DNA of 11,689 bases, taken from Oscillospiraceae bacterium. GTDB taxonomy: Bacteria; Bacillota; Clostridia; Oscillospirales; Oscillospiraceae. Shown here in pieces: positions 1 to 6,260 of this stretch. The notes beneath the pieces were generated by a model, which saw only the letters and a list, made by a program, of their open reading frames with translations, had not been told where the DNA came from and did no database searches. Where the stretch lies: positions 1 to 11,689 of the forward strand of contig JAEFAK010000041.1 of assembly GCA_016287555.1 (NCBI GenBank), in the 5' to 3' direction. How positions within the stretch are numbered: the stretch's first letter is position 1; each line of letters starts with the position of its first letter. The position numbers and the translations under genes were made by a program.

Positions 1-27
1 CATTGTGAAGCGTCGCTCACATTTGAA

Positions 28-50
28 ACCGGGAAAGTCCCGTCCCCGGT
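28..50 (-). terminator. Weak possible terminator after the DUF3592 gene
   Basis: A 6-bp stem (28-33 with 45-50) lies just downstream of the stop codon of the minus-strand membrane protein gene. It is followed on the minus strand by only three T. A smaller hairpin (31-34 with 38-41) nests in the same place. The position fits a terminator, but the short T run makes it weak. Confidence 0.3.
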
Positions 51-61
51 ATCGCTGCAGC

Positions 62-508
62 TCAGAACACAAGGTAAGACAGCGTATACATGGGAGCGAG
101 GGAATAAACTCCGAAAGCGGCGGCGCCGAAGGCGATGAAGAGCAGCGGGTTCAGCCAGAGATCGCGGACGAGGTCCTTTTTGACGCGGTAGCGCCCCGTC
201 TGCGGGTCGTACCGGACGGGTACGGCGTCGCCGGGCTTGTAGCGCGAGTTCCCCATCTCCATCCTCATGCAGCGGATGCGGGTCTCGACGGTCTCTGATC
301 CGCGCTCTATCGTGAAGGCGTAGGTGTACCTGCGCGATTTGCCGGAGGCGCGGTAATTATCGAGCTCGCCGACGGTCCCGATGAGGAGCTCCTTTTTGCG
401 CCATTTGAGGAAGCGGCCCAGCGCTGCGAGCGATCTGATGAAGAATATCGCCGTCGGAATGAGCAGAATGATAGCAAAATACAAGGCGCGCCACGCTCCT
501 TTCATCAT
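62..508 (-). CDS. Small membrane protein of the DUF3592 type
   Basis: The 148-residue product has one membrane segment near residues 9-28, a polar and probably beta-rich middle (about 43-112), and a second membrane segment near 121-140. The middle ends in a K-P-G-D stretch (91-94) and Y-D-P (100-102). This layout and the YDP motif before the last helix are typical of DUF3592 proteins, whose function is unknown. The middle domain probably lies outside the membrane (inference). The gene stands alone, with a promoter at 515-542. The start is uncertain. Two adjacent ATG codons begin at 508, where the promoter predicts transcription to start, so an ATG start would be nearly leaderless. A TTG at codon 9 (482-484) follows an AAAGGAG Shine-Dalgarno site by 11 nt and would give 140 residues starting at the first helix. 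The family call is by eye, without a profile search. Confidence 0.75.
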   Translation of the reverse strand: MMKGAWRALYFAIILLIPTAIFFIRSLAALGRFLKWRKKELLIGTVGELDNYRASGKSRRYTYAFTIERGSETVETRIRCMRMEMGNSRYKPGDAVPVRYDPQTGRYRVKKDLVRDLWLNPLLFIAFGAAAFGVYSLAPMYTLSYLVF

Positions 509-514
509 AATAAG

Positions 515-542
515 ATGATAGCATTTCCGCGGCGGCGGTCAA
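515..542 (-). promoter_or_regulatory. Promoter of the DUF3592 gene
   Basis: Reading the minus strand, TTGACC (537-542) and TATCAT (515-520) are separated by 16 bp. TG sits one base before the -10 box, giving an extended -10. The predicted start of transcription is near 508, at the first possible ATG of the gene. Confidence 0.65.
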
Positions 543-553
543 CCCCTATCGCA

Positions 554-589
554 CGAAAGCGTCGTTTTCGGGCGTGAAACGTCGTTTCA
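554..589. promoter_or_regulatory. Two tandem palindromes, operator-like
   Basis: TGAAACG-T-CGTTTCA (575-589) is a perfect palindrome around one central base. CGAAAGCG-T-CGTTTTCG (554-570) has the same design with one mismatched pair. Their centres (562 and 582) are 20 bp apart, about two helical turns, placing both sites on one face of the DNA. They lie just upstream of the -35 box of the DUF3592 gene. Binding by a dimeric regulator is inference. Confidence 0.45.
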
Positions 590-607
590 GGGGCATGAAA
601 TGACAAT

Positions 608-642
608 CCGTCACGCAAACCGGCGAAGCATTTGCGCGACGG
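608..642 (-). repeat. Inverted repeat in the intergenic region
   Basis: Two 12-base arms (608-619 and 631-642) flank an 11-base loop. They pair fully on the minus strand with one G-U, while the plus strand has one A-C mismatch. The minus-strand RNA is therefore the more likely folded form. A loose T-rich stretch follows on the minus strand, so it may be a back-up terminator for the tRNA cluster. Confidence 0.5.
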
Positions 643-682
643 AAAGGAGGAGCGACGGAGCGAATGAGCGATGGCGTTTAAC

Positions 683-719
683 AAAAAACGCCGTCGCGAA
701 CGATACGAAGTCCGCGACG
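683..719 (-). terminator. Possible terminator of the tRNA cluster
   Basis: On the minus strand, shortly after tRNA-Val, a 7-bp GC-rich stem (692-698 with 713-719) with a 14-base loop is followed by a 3-nt spacer and six T (683-688). A second possible stem (669-679 with 687-697, one mismatch) competes with it. The loop is long, so this is a moderate call. Confidence 0.5.
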
Positions 720-722
720 ACG

Positions 723-799
723 TGGTGGAGACTGCGCGACTCGAACGCGCGACCTCATGCGTGTGAAGCATGCGCTCTAACCTGCTGAGCTAAGCCTCC
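723..799 (-). tRNA. tRNA-Val (anticodon CAC)
   Basis: The minus strand folds into a full cloverleaf. The acceptor stem GGAGGCT pairs with AGTCTCC with one G-U. The anticodon stem CATGC/GCATG holds the loop TTCACAC with anticodon CAC, which reads GTG. The T arm GCGCG-TTCGAGT-CGCGC is perfect, and CCA is encoded. It is the last tRNA of the cluster, 4 nt after tRNA-Glu, and shows no promoter of its own. Confidence 0.95.
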
Positions 800-803
800 G
801 TTG

Positions 804-878
804 TGGTGACCCGTACGGGATTCGAACCCATGTTACCGCCGTGAAAGGGCGGTGTCTTAACCACTTGACCAACGGGCC
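804..878 (-). tRNA. tRNA-Glu (anticodon TTC)
   Basis: The acceptor stem GGCCCGT pairs with ACGGGTC. The anticodon stem CCGCC/GGCGG encloses CTTTCAC with anticodon TTC, reading GAA and GAG. CCA is encoded. The first base (878) directly follows a seven-T tract of a terminator-like hairpin, and no -35/-10 pair is visible in the 67 bases before it. Its transcription probably depends on reading through from tRNA-Met. Confidence 0.95.
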
Positions 879-906
879 AAAAAAACGGTCTGCATCCTGC
901 AGGCCG
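879..906 (-). terminator. Terminator-like hairpin between tRNA-Met and tRNA-Glu
   Basis: On the minus strand a 9-position stem (886-894 with 898-906, one mismatch) with a 3-base loop is followed directly by seven T (879-885). This is the form of an intrinsic terminator. It is odd because two more tRNA genes of the same strand follow at once. Confidence 0.7.
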
Positions 907-913
907 GTTTGAT

Positions 914-943
914 TTCCCCATAGGCCCGAGGGCCTATGGGGAA
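914..943. repeat. Perfect 13-bp inverted repeat
   Basis: The arms 914-926 and 931-943 are exact reverse complements around a 4-base loop. The repeat lies 2 nt after the CCA end of tRNA-Met. No T run follows on the minus strand, so it is not a classical terminator by itself. It may protect or shape the RNA 3' end, or it may be the trace of a small repeat element. Confidence 0.85.
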
Positions 944-945
944 GA

Positions 946-1022
946 TGGTAGCGGCGACTGGATTCGAACCGGTGACACTGCGGGTATGAACCGCATGCTC
1001 TAGCCAACTGAGCTACGCCGCC
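946..1022 (-). tRNA. tRNA-Met (anticodon CAT), elongator
   Basis: The acceptor stem GGCGGCG pairs with CGCCGCT, beginning with a G-U pair. The anticodon stem TGCGG/CCGCA holds TTCATAC with anticodon CAT, and CCA is encoded. The first pair is not the C-A mismatch of initiator tRNA. The loop TTCATAC and the acceptor stem match the elongator methionine type of Firmicutes, not the lysidine-modified tRNA-Ile that shares the CAT anticodon. It is first in the cluster and has a consensus promoter. Confidence 0.93.
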
Positions 1023-1033
1023 ATAGCTTGGCT

Positions 1034-1062
1034 ATTATACAATCACCGCCTGCGCTTGTCAA
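1034..1062 (-). promoter_or_regulatory. Consensus promoter of the tRNA cluster
   Basis: The minus strand reads TTGACA (1057-1062), 17 bp, TATAAT (1034-1039). Both boxes match the sigma-70/SigA consensus exactly. Transcription should begin near 1027, about 5 nt before mature tRNA-Met. The -35 box and most of the spacer lie within the last codons and stop codon of the glycosyltransferase gene. Confidence 0.9.
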
Positions 1063-2473
1063 GCGAAATCTTTGCAAAAAATCCGCCCGGCACGCACGCC
1101 GCGAGAAGCGGCAGCGCGATGAGGGAGTAGCGCCCGGCCGCCTCGCTGAGAAGGAACATGCACGCGAAGCCGAGAACGCCCAGCAGGCAGACGAGCTCCG
1201 GAGCCGTCCCGCCGCGCTTGACGCGTAGCGCGGCCGCCGCCGCGAAGAGCAGCAAAAGCGCCGCGAAATACCCGTTGCAGAGCGCGACCTGCGCCTTCAG
1301 CAGCTTCCCGGAGAGCAGCGCGTTTTCCCGCGCGGAGTACATGATGAGATAATCCAGCACCGAGGCCTGATTGCCCCACGTATGGGCGGATTTGACCGCC
1401 ATGAGCTTCACCGTCCCGACCGGGCCGAGGGCTTTGTAGCGCGAGACGACGACGCTTCTTATCTGCCTGTCGGCGGCCCTGAAGTCGCCGGACTCGACGG
1501 CGGAGTAAAACAGCGCCGAGTCCTCCGCGTTCCACGCCCCGGAGGCTTCCGCGTTCGAGCCGGCGAGCAGCGTGAAGGAATTGGAGCTGCGGGCGACGGG
1601 CCTTTCCAAAATGCTCTCCGCGCCGAGCAGCGAGAGCTGCCGCCCGCCTATGAGCACGACGAGCAGGGCCAGCAGCAGCGCGAGCGCTCGGCCGAAGGCG
1701 GGCCGCTTTTTCGCGTCGGCAGCCAGCCACGCCAGCACGACCGCGACGACGGGGACTATCGCGACCGGCCTTATGAGCTCCAGCGCGAGCAGGCAGACGC
1801 CGAGCACGGCCCCGCGCGCGAGCATGACCGGGACGGGCTTCGGGCCCGCCTTATAAAACCGCGCGAGCAGGAACAGGACGAGGGAAAGCAGCGCGAGAGC
1901 GAGGTGCTCCCCGCAGCAGAGGGGCGCATAGAGCGCGGCGGAGGGGCAGAGCGCGAAGATGAGCGCGCCGAAAAGGCCAGCCTTCGCCCCGCGCAGGGTC
2001 TTCACGGCGCCGAAGATGAGCAGAGCCGTGACGGCGCTGAGGACGAGGCCGCAGACCTGATAGACGGCGACGGACGCGCCGAAGACGCGGAACGGGACCG
2101 ACAGCGCCTCCGAGAACCACAGCATATGCGGGAAGAGATGCGCGGAATTCTTGATGAGCGCCGTCCCGCCGGCGAAGCACTCGGCGAGGCGGAAATACGT
2201 CCCGAAATCGTGGACCGGCGCCGTCACGACGGGAAACGCCAGCACGGCGGCGACCCTCGGGACGAGCGTCAGCGCGAGGACGATCAGCGCGGCGGCGAGC
2301 GGCTTAGGCTCGCGGGCCTTCCCTATCGCGAACGCGGCGGCCACGCCGACTATGACGAGCACGGCCGCGGCGGCGAGCACGAGCCAGCCGCCGGAAACGC
2401 AGGCCATGACCGACAGGGCGAGCCCCGCCGCGGCCGCTATGACGCAGAATATCCTGGTCAAAACTCCGTCCAT
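1043..2473 (-). CDS. Polytopic membrane glycosyltransferase, GT-C type (family 39/PMT-like)
   Basis: The 476-residue protein is almost wholly hydrophobic, with roughly ten or more membrane segments. Three helices (about 8-25, 30-50 and 60-80) precede a loop with H-D-F-G-T-Y (88-93). Asp89 is in the place of the catalytic acid of GT-C enzymes, which take sugars from polyprenyl-phosphate carriers outside the membrane. The following helices, with ALCPSAALYAP and later GRYSLIALPLL, have the rhythm of family 39 proteins. A short basic tail (DKRRR) ends it. The start at 2473 is set by GGAGG 4 nt upstream; the longer frame to 2650 runs into the DUF4340 gene and gives a non-membrane, unlike sequence. 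It follows the DUF4340 gene by 64 nt and is probably last in the ABC operon. The substrate is unknown, and the enzyme class is by eye. Confidence 0.65.
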   Translation of the reverse strand: MDGVLTRIFCVIAAAAGLALSVMACVSGGWLVLAAAAVLVIVGVAAAFAIGKAREPKPLAAALIVLALTLVPRVAAVLAFPVVTAPVHDFGTYFRLAECFAGGTALIKNSAHLFPHMLWFSEALSVPFRVFGASVAVYQVCGLVLSAVTALLIFGAVKTLRGAKAGLFGALIFALCPSAALYAPLCCGEHLALALLSLVLFLLARFYKAGPKPVPVMLARGAVLGVCLLALELIRPVAIVPVVAVVLAWLAADAKKRPAFGRALALLLALLVVLIGGRQLSLLGAESILERPVARSSNSFTLLAGSNAEASGAWNAEDSALFYSAVESGDFRAADRQIRSVVVSRYKALGPVGTVKLMAVKSAHTWGNQASVLDYLIMYSARENALLSGKLLKAQVALCNGYFAALLLLFAAAAALRVKRGGTAPELVCLLGVLGFACMFLLSEAAGRYSLIALPLLAACVPGGFFAKISLDKRRR

Positions 2474-2492
2474 GCTTCCTCCGGATACAGTC

Positions 2493-2525
2493 GGACGCGC
2501 CGCATTCGCGGAATGCGGCGCGCCC
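2493..2525 (-). repeat. Strong hairpin between the DUF4340 and glycosyltransferase genes
   Basis: A perfect 12-bp stem (2496-2507 with 2511-2522) and 3-base loop extends by three more pairs, one of them G-U, on the minus strand. No T run follows, so it is not a classical intrinsic terminator. It lies between two genes of one operon, where such stems often mark RNA processing or protect the upstream message. Confidence 0.8.
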
Positions 2526-2537
2526 GGTCGTTTTTCA

Positions 2538-4031
2538 TCAGGTATCGTACAGCAGCGCGAGGTCGCGGTCGTCGTCCAGACGCGCGATCGCCTCTGTGAT
2601 GTTGCGCACGTTCGTGCGGTATACGTAGTAGCGCTGCTGCCCGTCGACAACGGCGCAGTACTGGCGGTCGTTGAGCCTGTAGAGCTTGAGCTCGCGCTGC
2701 CCGCCGTCCACCAGCTTGAGGCGGACGGTTATCTCAGCCTCGCCGAGCGCGACGTCGTCGCTTACGGTGCCTATCTCGCGCAGGTTCAGCGTACGGGCGT
2801 AGAGCCTCTTGGTGTTCTGCTCGCCGAGATCCTTGCCGTCGAGCGCGCCGAAGACGTGGACCGCCTCGGTGTTGGCGTCGGTTATATAATCCTCGAAGGT
2901 GAAGTCGACGCGGCGCACGTTGCCCTCATACTCATACTCGATGGTCCGGACCGTATGGATCTCCTGGACCCAGATGGTGCGGTTGACGAGGGTCATGTAG
3001 TCGATATCGATGGGCTCGAAGCCGCTGTTTCTGTATTCGAGGACGGTCAGCTTGTCTATCGCGCCGGCCTTGAAGTCCTCATACTGCTTGGTAATGGCGC
3101 AGAAATAGACGTTGGAGTCCGTCGAGCCGACCATGATGTCGCTGGTGTTGCCTTCGACGTCCTGAAGGCGGACGCGGGCGGGCCTGTCGAGCCCGAAGTC
3201 GGCGAGACGGTCGGCCTCGATGTCGCCGTATACCCTCGAGAAGGCTATCGTCGCGACCTTGTCGAGGACGTTCTCGCGGATGTTCATATCCACGGCGGAG
3301 GAGAGGACGGGCTGGAGCAGCATATAGTTGCTCATGGCCTTGTTGCCCTCCATGTCATAGGTCGGGTCGGCGACTATCTCGATGGGGGTCCCGTCGCGCT
3401 TTTCGATATAAACGTAGTTTATCTTCTCGTATATCTCGTCGCCGTCATAGACGGGGAAGGAATCTATCTGCCTGTATTCGACGATGTCGCGGGCGATGAG
3501 GCCGCCCAGATACGAGCCGACCATATAGACCGTATTGTCGCCGGTCACCATGGCGTAGGCGTATTTGTCTATGGTCGGGTTTCCGAGGCTCAGCTCGAGC
3601 GTCTTGTCGGAATACTCCATGCGGATGCGGAAGTAGGGGTGATCGAGCCCGTAGATCGAGAGGTCCTTCGGGTCGGTCTCGACGGTCCCCATGGAGGTCA
3701 GCGTCGAGAGCGTGAACATCATGCTGCGGAACTTGCTGGTGTTCCACTCGAAGTAGTAGGCCTCGGGCGTCACCTCATAATGGAGCTTGCCCTTCTCGTC
3801 GCGCACGAACTGCACGTCGAGCTCCTCGCCGTTGTTCCAGAACCAATGCATGCTGCGGAGGTCGTTGCCGTCCTCCTTGATGATGTAGACGGCGGGCTCC
3901 TCGGTCGGCTCGTCGGTATTCGTCGGCTCGACCTGCTGCTTCGGGAAGACGACCATGACGATGACCAGCAGCAGCGCTATGACGACGGCAACGCCGCCGA
4001 CGATGACGATGCGCTTGATCCCTTTGGTCAT
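2538..4031 (-). CDS. DUF4340 domain protein of a GldFG-like ABC module
   Basis: The 497-residue protein begins with a short basic stretch and one membrane helix (about 7-29). A Pro/Thr/Glu-rich linker (about 34-46) leads to a large soluble part that should lie outside the cell membrane. The stretch from about 70 to 180, with YGLDHPYFRIRMEY and LSLGNPT, and a similar later one with FGLDRPARVRLQD, look like repeats of the DUF4340 fold. DUF4340 proteins often stand beside GldF/GldG-type transporter genes, and their biochemical role is not known. The start ATG overlaps the stop of the GldG-like gene by one base (TAATG), with GGAGGAGG about 8-10 nt upstream, so translation is probably coupled. It is probably an extracellular partner of the exporter (inference). 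Confidence 0.8.
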   Translation of the reverse strand: MTKGIKRIVIVGGVAVVIALLLVIVMVVFPKQQVEPTNTDEPTEEPAVYIIKEDGNDLRSMHWFWNNGEELDVQFVRDEKGKLHYEVTPEAYYFEWNTSKFRSMMFTLSTLTSMGTVETDPKDLSIYGLDHPYFRIRMEYSDKTLELSLGNPTIDKYAYAMVTGDNTVYMVGSYLGGLIARDIVEYRQIDSFPVYDGDEIYEKINYVYIEKRDGTPIEIVADPTYDMEGNKAMSNYMLLQPVLSSAVDMNIRENVLDKVATIAFSRVYGDIEADRLADFGLDRPARVRLQDVEGNTSDIMVGSTDSNVYFCAITKQYEDFKAGAIDKLTVLEYRNSGFEPIDIDYMTLVNRTIWVQEIHTVRTIEYEYEGNVRRVDFTFEDYITDANTEAVHVFGALDGKDLGEQNTKRLYARTLNLREIGTVSDDVALGEAEITVRLKLVDGGQRELKLYRLNDRQYCAVVDGQQRYYVYRTNVRNITEAIARLDDDRDLALLYDT

Positions 4032-5542
4032 TACAGATGCCTCCTCCTTGCCCAGACGATGACGCCGGCGGCGATGATGATCAGGGGGATGCCGACGACC
4101 ACGACCCAGAAGACGAGCCTGCCCTGCCAGGAGAGGATCGTCAGAGCCTTGGATTCGAAGTTCTTATCTGCGATGATGACGGCGTCGGTATACTCGCTGA
4201 CGTAGTTGAGCGCGGCGGTGAGCCACGTGCCGTTGAGGAATTCCGGAGCCGAGAGGATGGAATCGGTTATCATGCCGGTCGAGCAGAAGAGGATGTCGGC
4301 GCGGGTATAGTTGAGGTTCTTGTCGGAGGCTATCTTCTCGGCCAGCACGCACATATTGAACGGGCCGACGGTATCGCCTTCGGACTGATCGGTCCCGGCT
4401 ATGGTGTCCTCGACGCTCTTGGCATAGCTCGTGGGAGAGCTGACGAGCAGCGGGTGGACGTCGATGCCGGCCTTCTGCGTCCCCGTTACGCGGATGGGCT
4501 TGCAGGCGGGGATCATGCAGAAGCGGTTCTGGATGTTGATCGTATCGGAGATGCCCTCGAACCAGACCGTCGTCGGGACGACGTACATCGGGTATCCGGA
4601 GAGGGACTGCGAGGAATCGAGGATTATCTCGCCGTCATATTTGACGCCCCACTCCTCGAACAGCAGCGAGAGGTTCGTCATCGGGTCGAGAGTGTTCGGG
4701 TTCATGGAGACTATCATCTTGCCGCCCTTGTCGAGGAAGGCGGAGAGCTTGTCGACCTCCTCGGCGCTGTAGTCATAAAGCGGAGAGGAGATGATGAGCA
4801 TGGTGCAGTCCTCGGGGATCTCCTCGCGGGCGAGGATGAAGGAGTCGACCTCGTAGTTGGAGTAGGTCAGAAGGCCGGTCAGTTCGTCGAGGCCGTAGTC
4901 CTCGTTGTGGCCGCGGATATAGAGAGCCTTGTCGAGCTTCTCGGCGGTGACGTAGAGCAGGGCGCTGGTTATCTTCTGCTCTGCGCGCAGGCCGACGTAA
5001 TAGGTGATGCCGTCCTCGCCGGTCTTGTGGTTATAGAGCGAGGTCGGCTGAAGGCGCTTGAAGCGGCGCTCGGAGGCGACGACGATATCGTCGCTGGAGA
5101 GATCGTTGAGGGCGTTGTATTTGTCCACGACGCCGGGGTTGAGGTTCGGGTCGAGGTAGGTGACCTTTATCATGCCGCCGGAGAGGGACTCATAGCGCTG
5201 GAGGGTCTCATAGATATTGCTCAGCAGTTCCGTGGAGTTTTTGTAGCGCGTCTCGTCGGCGAAAACGATGATGTCGACGGGCTCGGTAAGCCCGGCGATG
5301 ACTTCCTTGGTATCCTCGCTTATCTCGAAAAGGTGCTCGCTGGTGAGGTCGACCTCGAGAACGAAGCGGTCGGTAAGGTAGCCGACGAGGACGTTGAGAA
5401 GGATTATTCCGACTATGAAGAGGACCGTGAACACGGTCGCGAGCGTGCCGTATTTGAACTTGCGGGATTTTATCTCTTCCTGTTCCGCGGCGAGCTCGAC
5501 GTCGAATATGCCCTGATCGAGCAGATCTTTTTTGTTTTTCAT
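4031..5542 (-). CDS. GldG-like ABC transporter auxiliary protein
   Basis: The 503-residue protein has a charged cytoplasmic start (1-30), a membrane helix near 34-56, a large outside domain, and a last helix near 476-498 followed by a basic RRRHL tail. After the first helix the sequence DLTSEHLFEISEDTKEVIAGLTEPVDIIVF is typical of the GldG/ABC_transp_aux family: 'Leu-Thr-x-x-x-x-Phe-x-Leu/Ile-Ser' then a strand like those of thiol-fold domains. In Bacteroidetes GldG works with GldF and GldA in gliding and secretion. In Firmicutes the role is unknown, and gliding is not implied. GAGGAGG lies 8 nt before the ATG and overlaps the permease stop codon. It joins the permease gene upstream and the DUF4340 gene downstream. 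Confidence 0.85.
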   Translation of the reverse strand: MKNKKDLLDQGIFDVELAAEQEEIKSRKFKYGTLATVFTVLFIVGIILLNVLVGYLTDRFVLEVDLTSEHLFEISEDTKEVIAGLTEPVDIIVFADETRYKNSTELLSNIYETLQRYESLSGGMIKVTYLDPNLNPGVVDKYNALNDLSSDDIVVASERRFKRLQPTSLYNHKTGEDGITYYVGLRAEQKITSALLYVTAEKLDKALYIRGHNEDYGLDELTGLLTYSNYEVDSFILAREEIPEDCTMLIISSPLYDYSAEEVDKLSAFLDKGGKMIVSMNPNTLDPMTNLSLLFEEWGVKYDGEIILDSSQSLSGYPMYVVPTTVWFEGISDTINIQNRFCMIPACKPIRVTGTQKAGIDVHPLLVSSPTSYAKSVEDTIAGTDQSEGDTVGPFNMCVLAEKIASDKNLNYTRADILFCSTGMITDSILSAPEFLNGTWLTAALNYVSEYTDAVIIADKNFESKALTILSWQGRLVFWVVVVGIPLIIIAAGVIVWARRRHL

Positions 5543-5555
5543 GTTCTTTCCCTCC

Positions 5556-6260
5556 TCAGCTCCAGCGTTTCTTCTCGAGCATGCGGACCGTCAGGAAAAG
5601 GAACACGGCCGTCACGCTGATGTAGTAAACGAAGTCAGCCAGGGAGAAGACTCCCATGACAAAGGTGTTGTAGCGGCGGAAGATGCTCAGCCAGTAGAGC
5701 ACGGCCTTTATCCATGCCGTATTGACGAGGTTGTAGCAAAGGTCGAGAATGAGCAGCAGCGCGAAGACCGCGAGGGTCGCGATGGCGCTGATGAGCTGGT
5801 TTTCCGTCAGGGACGAGATGAACACGCCTATCGAGATATAGACGGCGGCGACGCCGAGGATGGCGACGTAGTTGCCTATGACGGAGGCCATGTTGACCCT
5901 GCCGAAGGCCTGGCAGATGATGACGTAGATTATCGTCAGCACGAGGCCGAAGATGAAGACGAGGTAGGCCGCGAAGAACTTGCCCAGCACTATGCCCGAA
6001 GGGGATACGGGGCTCGTCAGAAGGAGCTGGTCGGTCTTCTGCTTATAGTCCTCGGAGAAGGTGCGCATCGTCAGGATGGGGACGATTATGGCCAGCGAAT
6101 AGAGCATGACGCTGAAGACCTGCGTCAGGCCGTTGGTCGAATTCATGATGCTCGTGATGTAGAAGGTGGCGTTCATGATGACTATGTACGCCGCCACGAA
6201 CACGAAGCCGAGGGGGGACGTGAAGTAGCCCTTCAGGTCCCTTTTCATTATGGCGATCAA
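5556..6260 (-). CDS. ABC-2 type permease, GldF-like
   Basis: The 234-residue protein has about six membrane helices. It opens with the family pattern IAIMKRDLKGYFTSPLGFVF, close to the usual 'AIxKRELKSYFTSPIGYVF' of GldF-like permeases. A cytoplasmic stretch EDYKQKTDQLLLTSPVSPSGIVLGKF (about 69-94) is the conserved coupling region of this family. The start is taken as TTG at 6260, which overlaps the ATPase stop (TTGA) and has AAGGAGG 7 nt upstream. The first ATG (6248) would be about 19 nt from that site and would lose the conserved IAI residues. It should form the membrane channel with the ATPase of the preceding gene. Confidence 0.88.
   Translation of the reverse strand: MIAIMKRDLKGYFTSPLGFVFVAAYIVIMNATFYITSIMNSTNGLTQVFSVMLYSLAIIVPILTMRTFSEDYKQKTDQLLLTSPVSPSGIVLGKFFAAYLVFIFGLVLTIIYVIICQAFGRVNMASVIGNYVAILGVAAVYISIGVFISSLTENQLISAIATLAVFALLLILDLCYNLVNTAWIKAVLYWLSIFRRYNTFVMGVFSLADFVYYISVTAVFLFLTVRMLEKKRWS

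Noticed and set aside
946..1022. tRNA-Ile(CAT) reading ATA
   Set aside because: The CAT anticodon is shared, but the TTCATAC loop and acceptor stem fit elongator tRNA-Met.
723..1022. Integration site of a mobile element in the tRNA cluster
   Set aside because: No integrase gene and no repeated tRNA end were seen in the window.
2474..2650. N-terminal extension of the glycosyltransferase
   Set aside because: It overlaps the DUF4340 coding region and its residues are not membrane-like; the ATG at 2473 has an ideal ribosome site.
2151..4205. A 684-codon open frame on the plus strand
   Set aside because: It is antisense to the DUF4340 and glycosyltransferase genes. Its product is a low-complexity string rich in Val, Asp and Gly, as expected from the mirror of GC-rich codons.
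4037..5620. A 527-codon open frame on the plus strand
   Set aside because: It is antisense to the well-supported GldG-like gene and has no family features or ribosome site.
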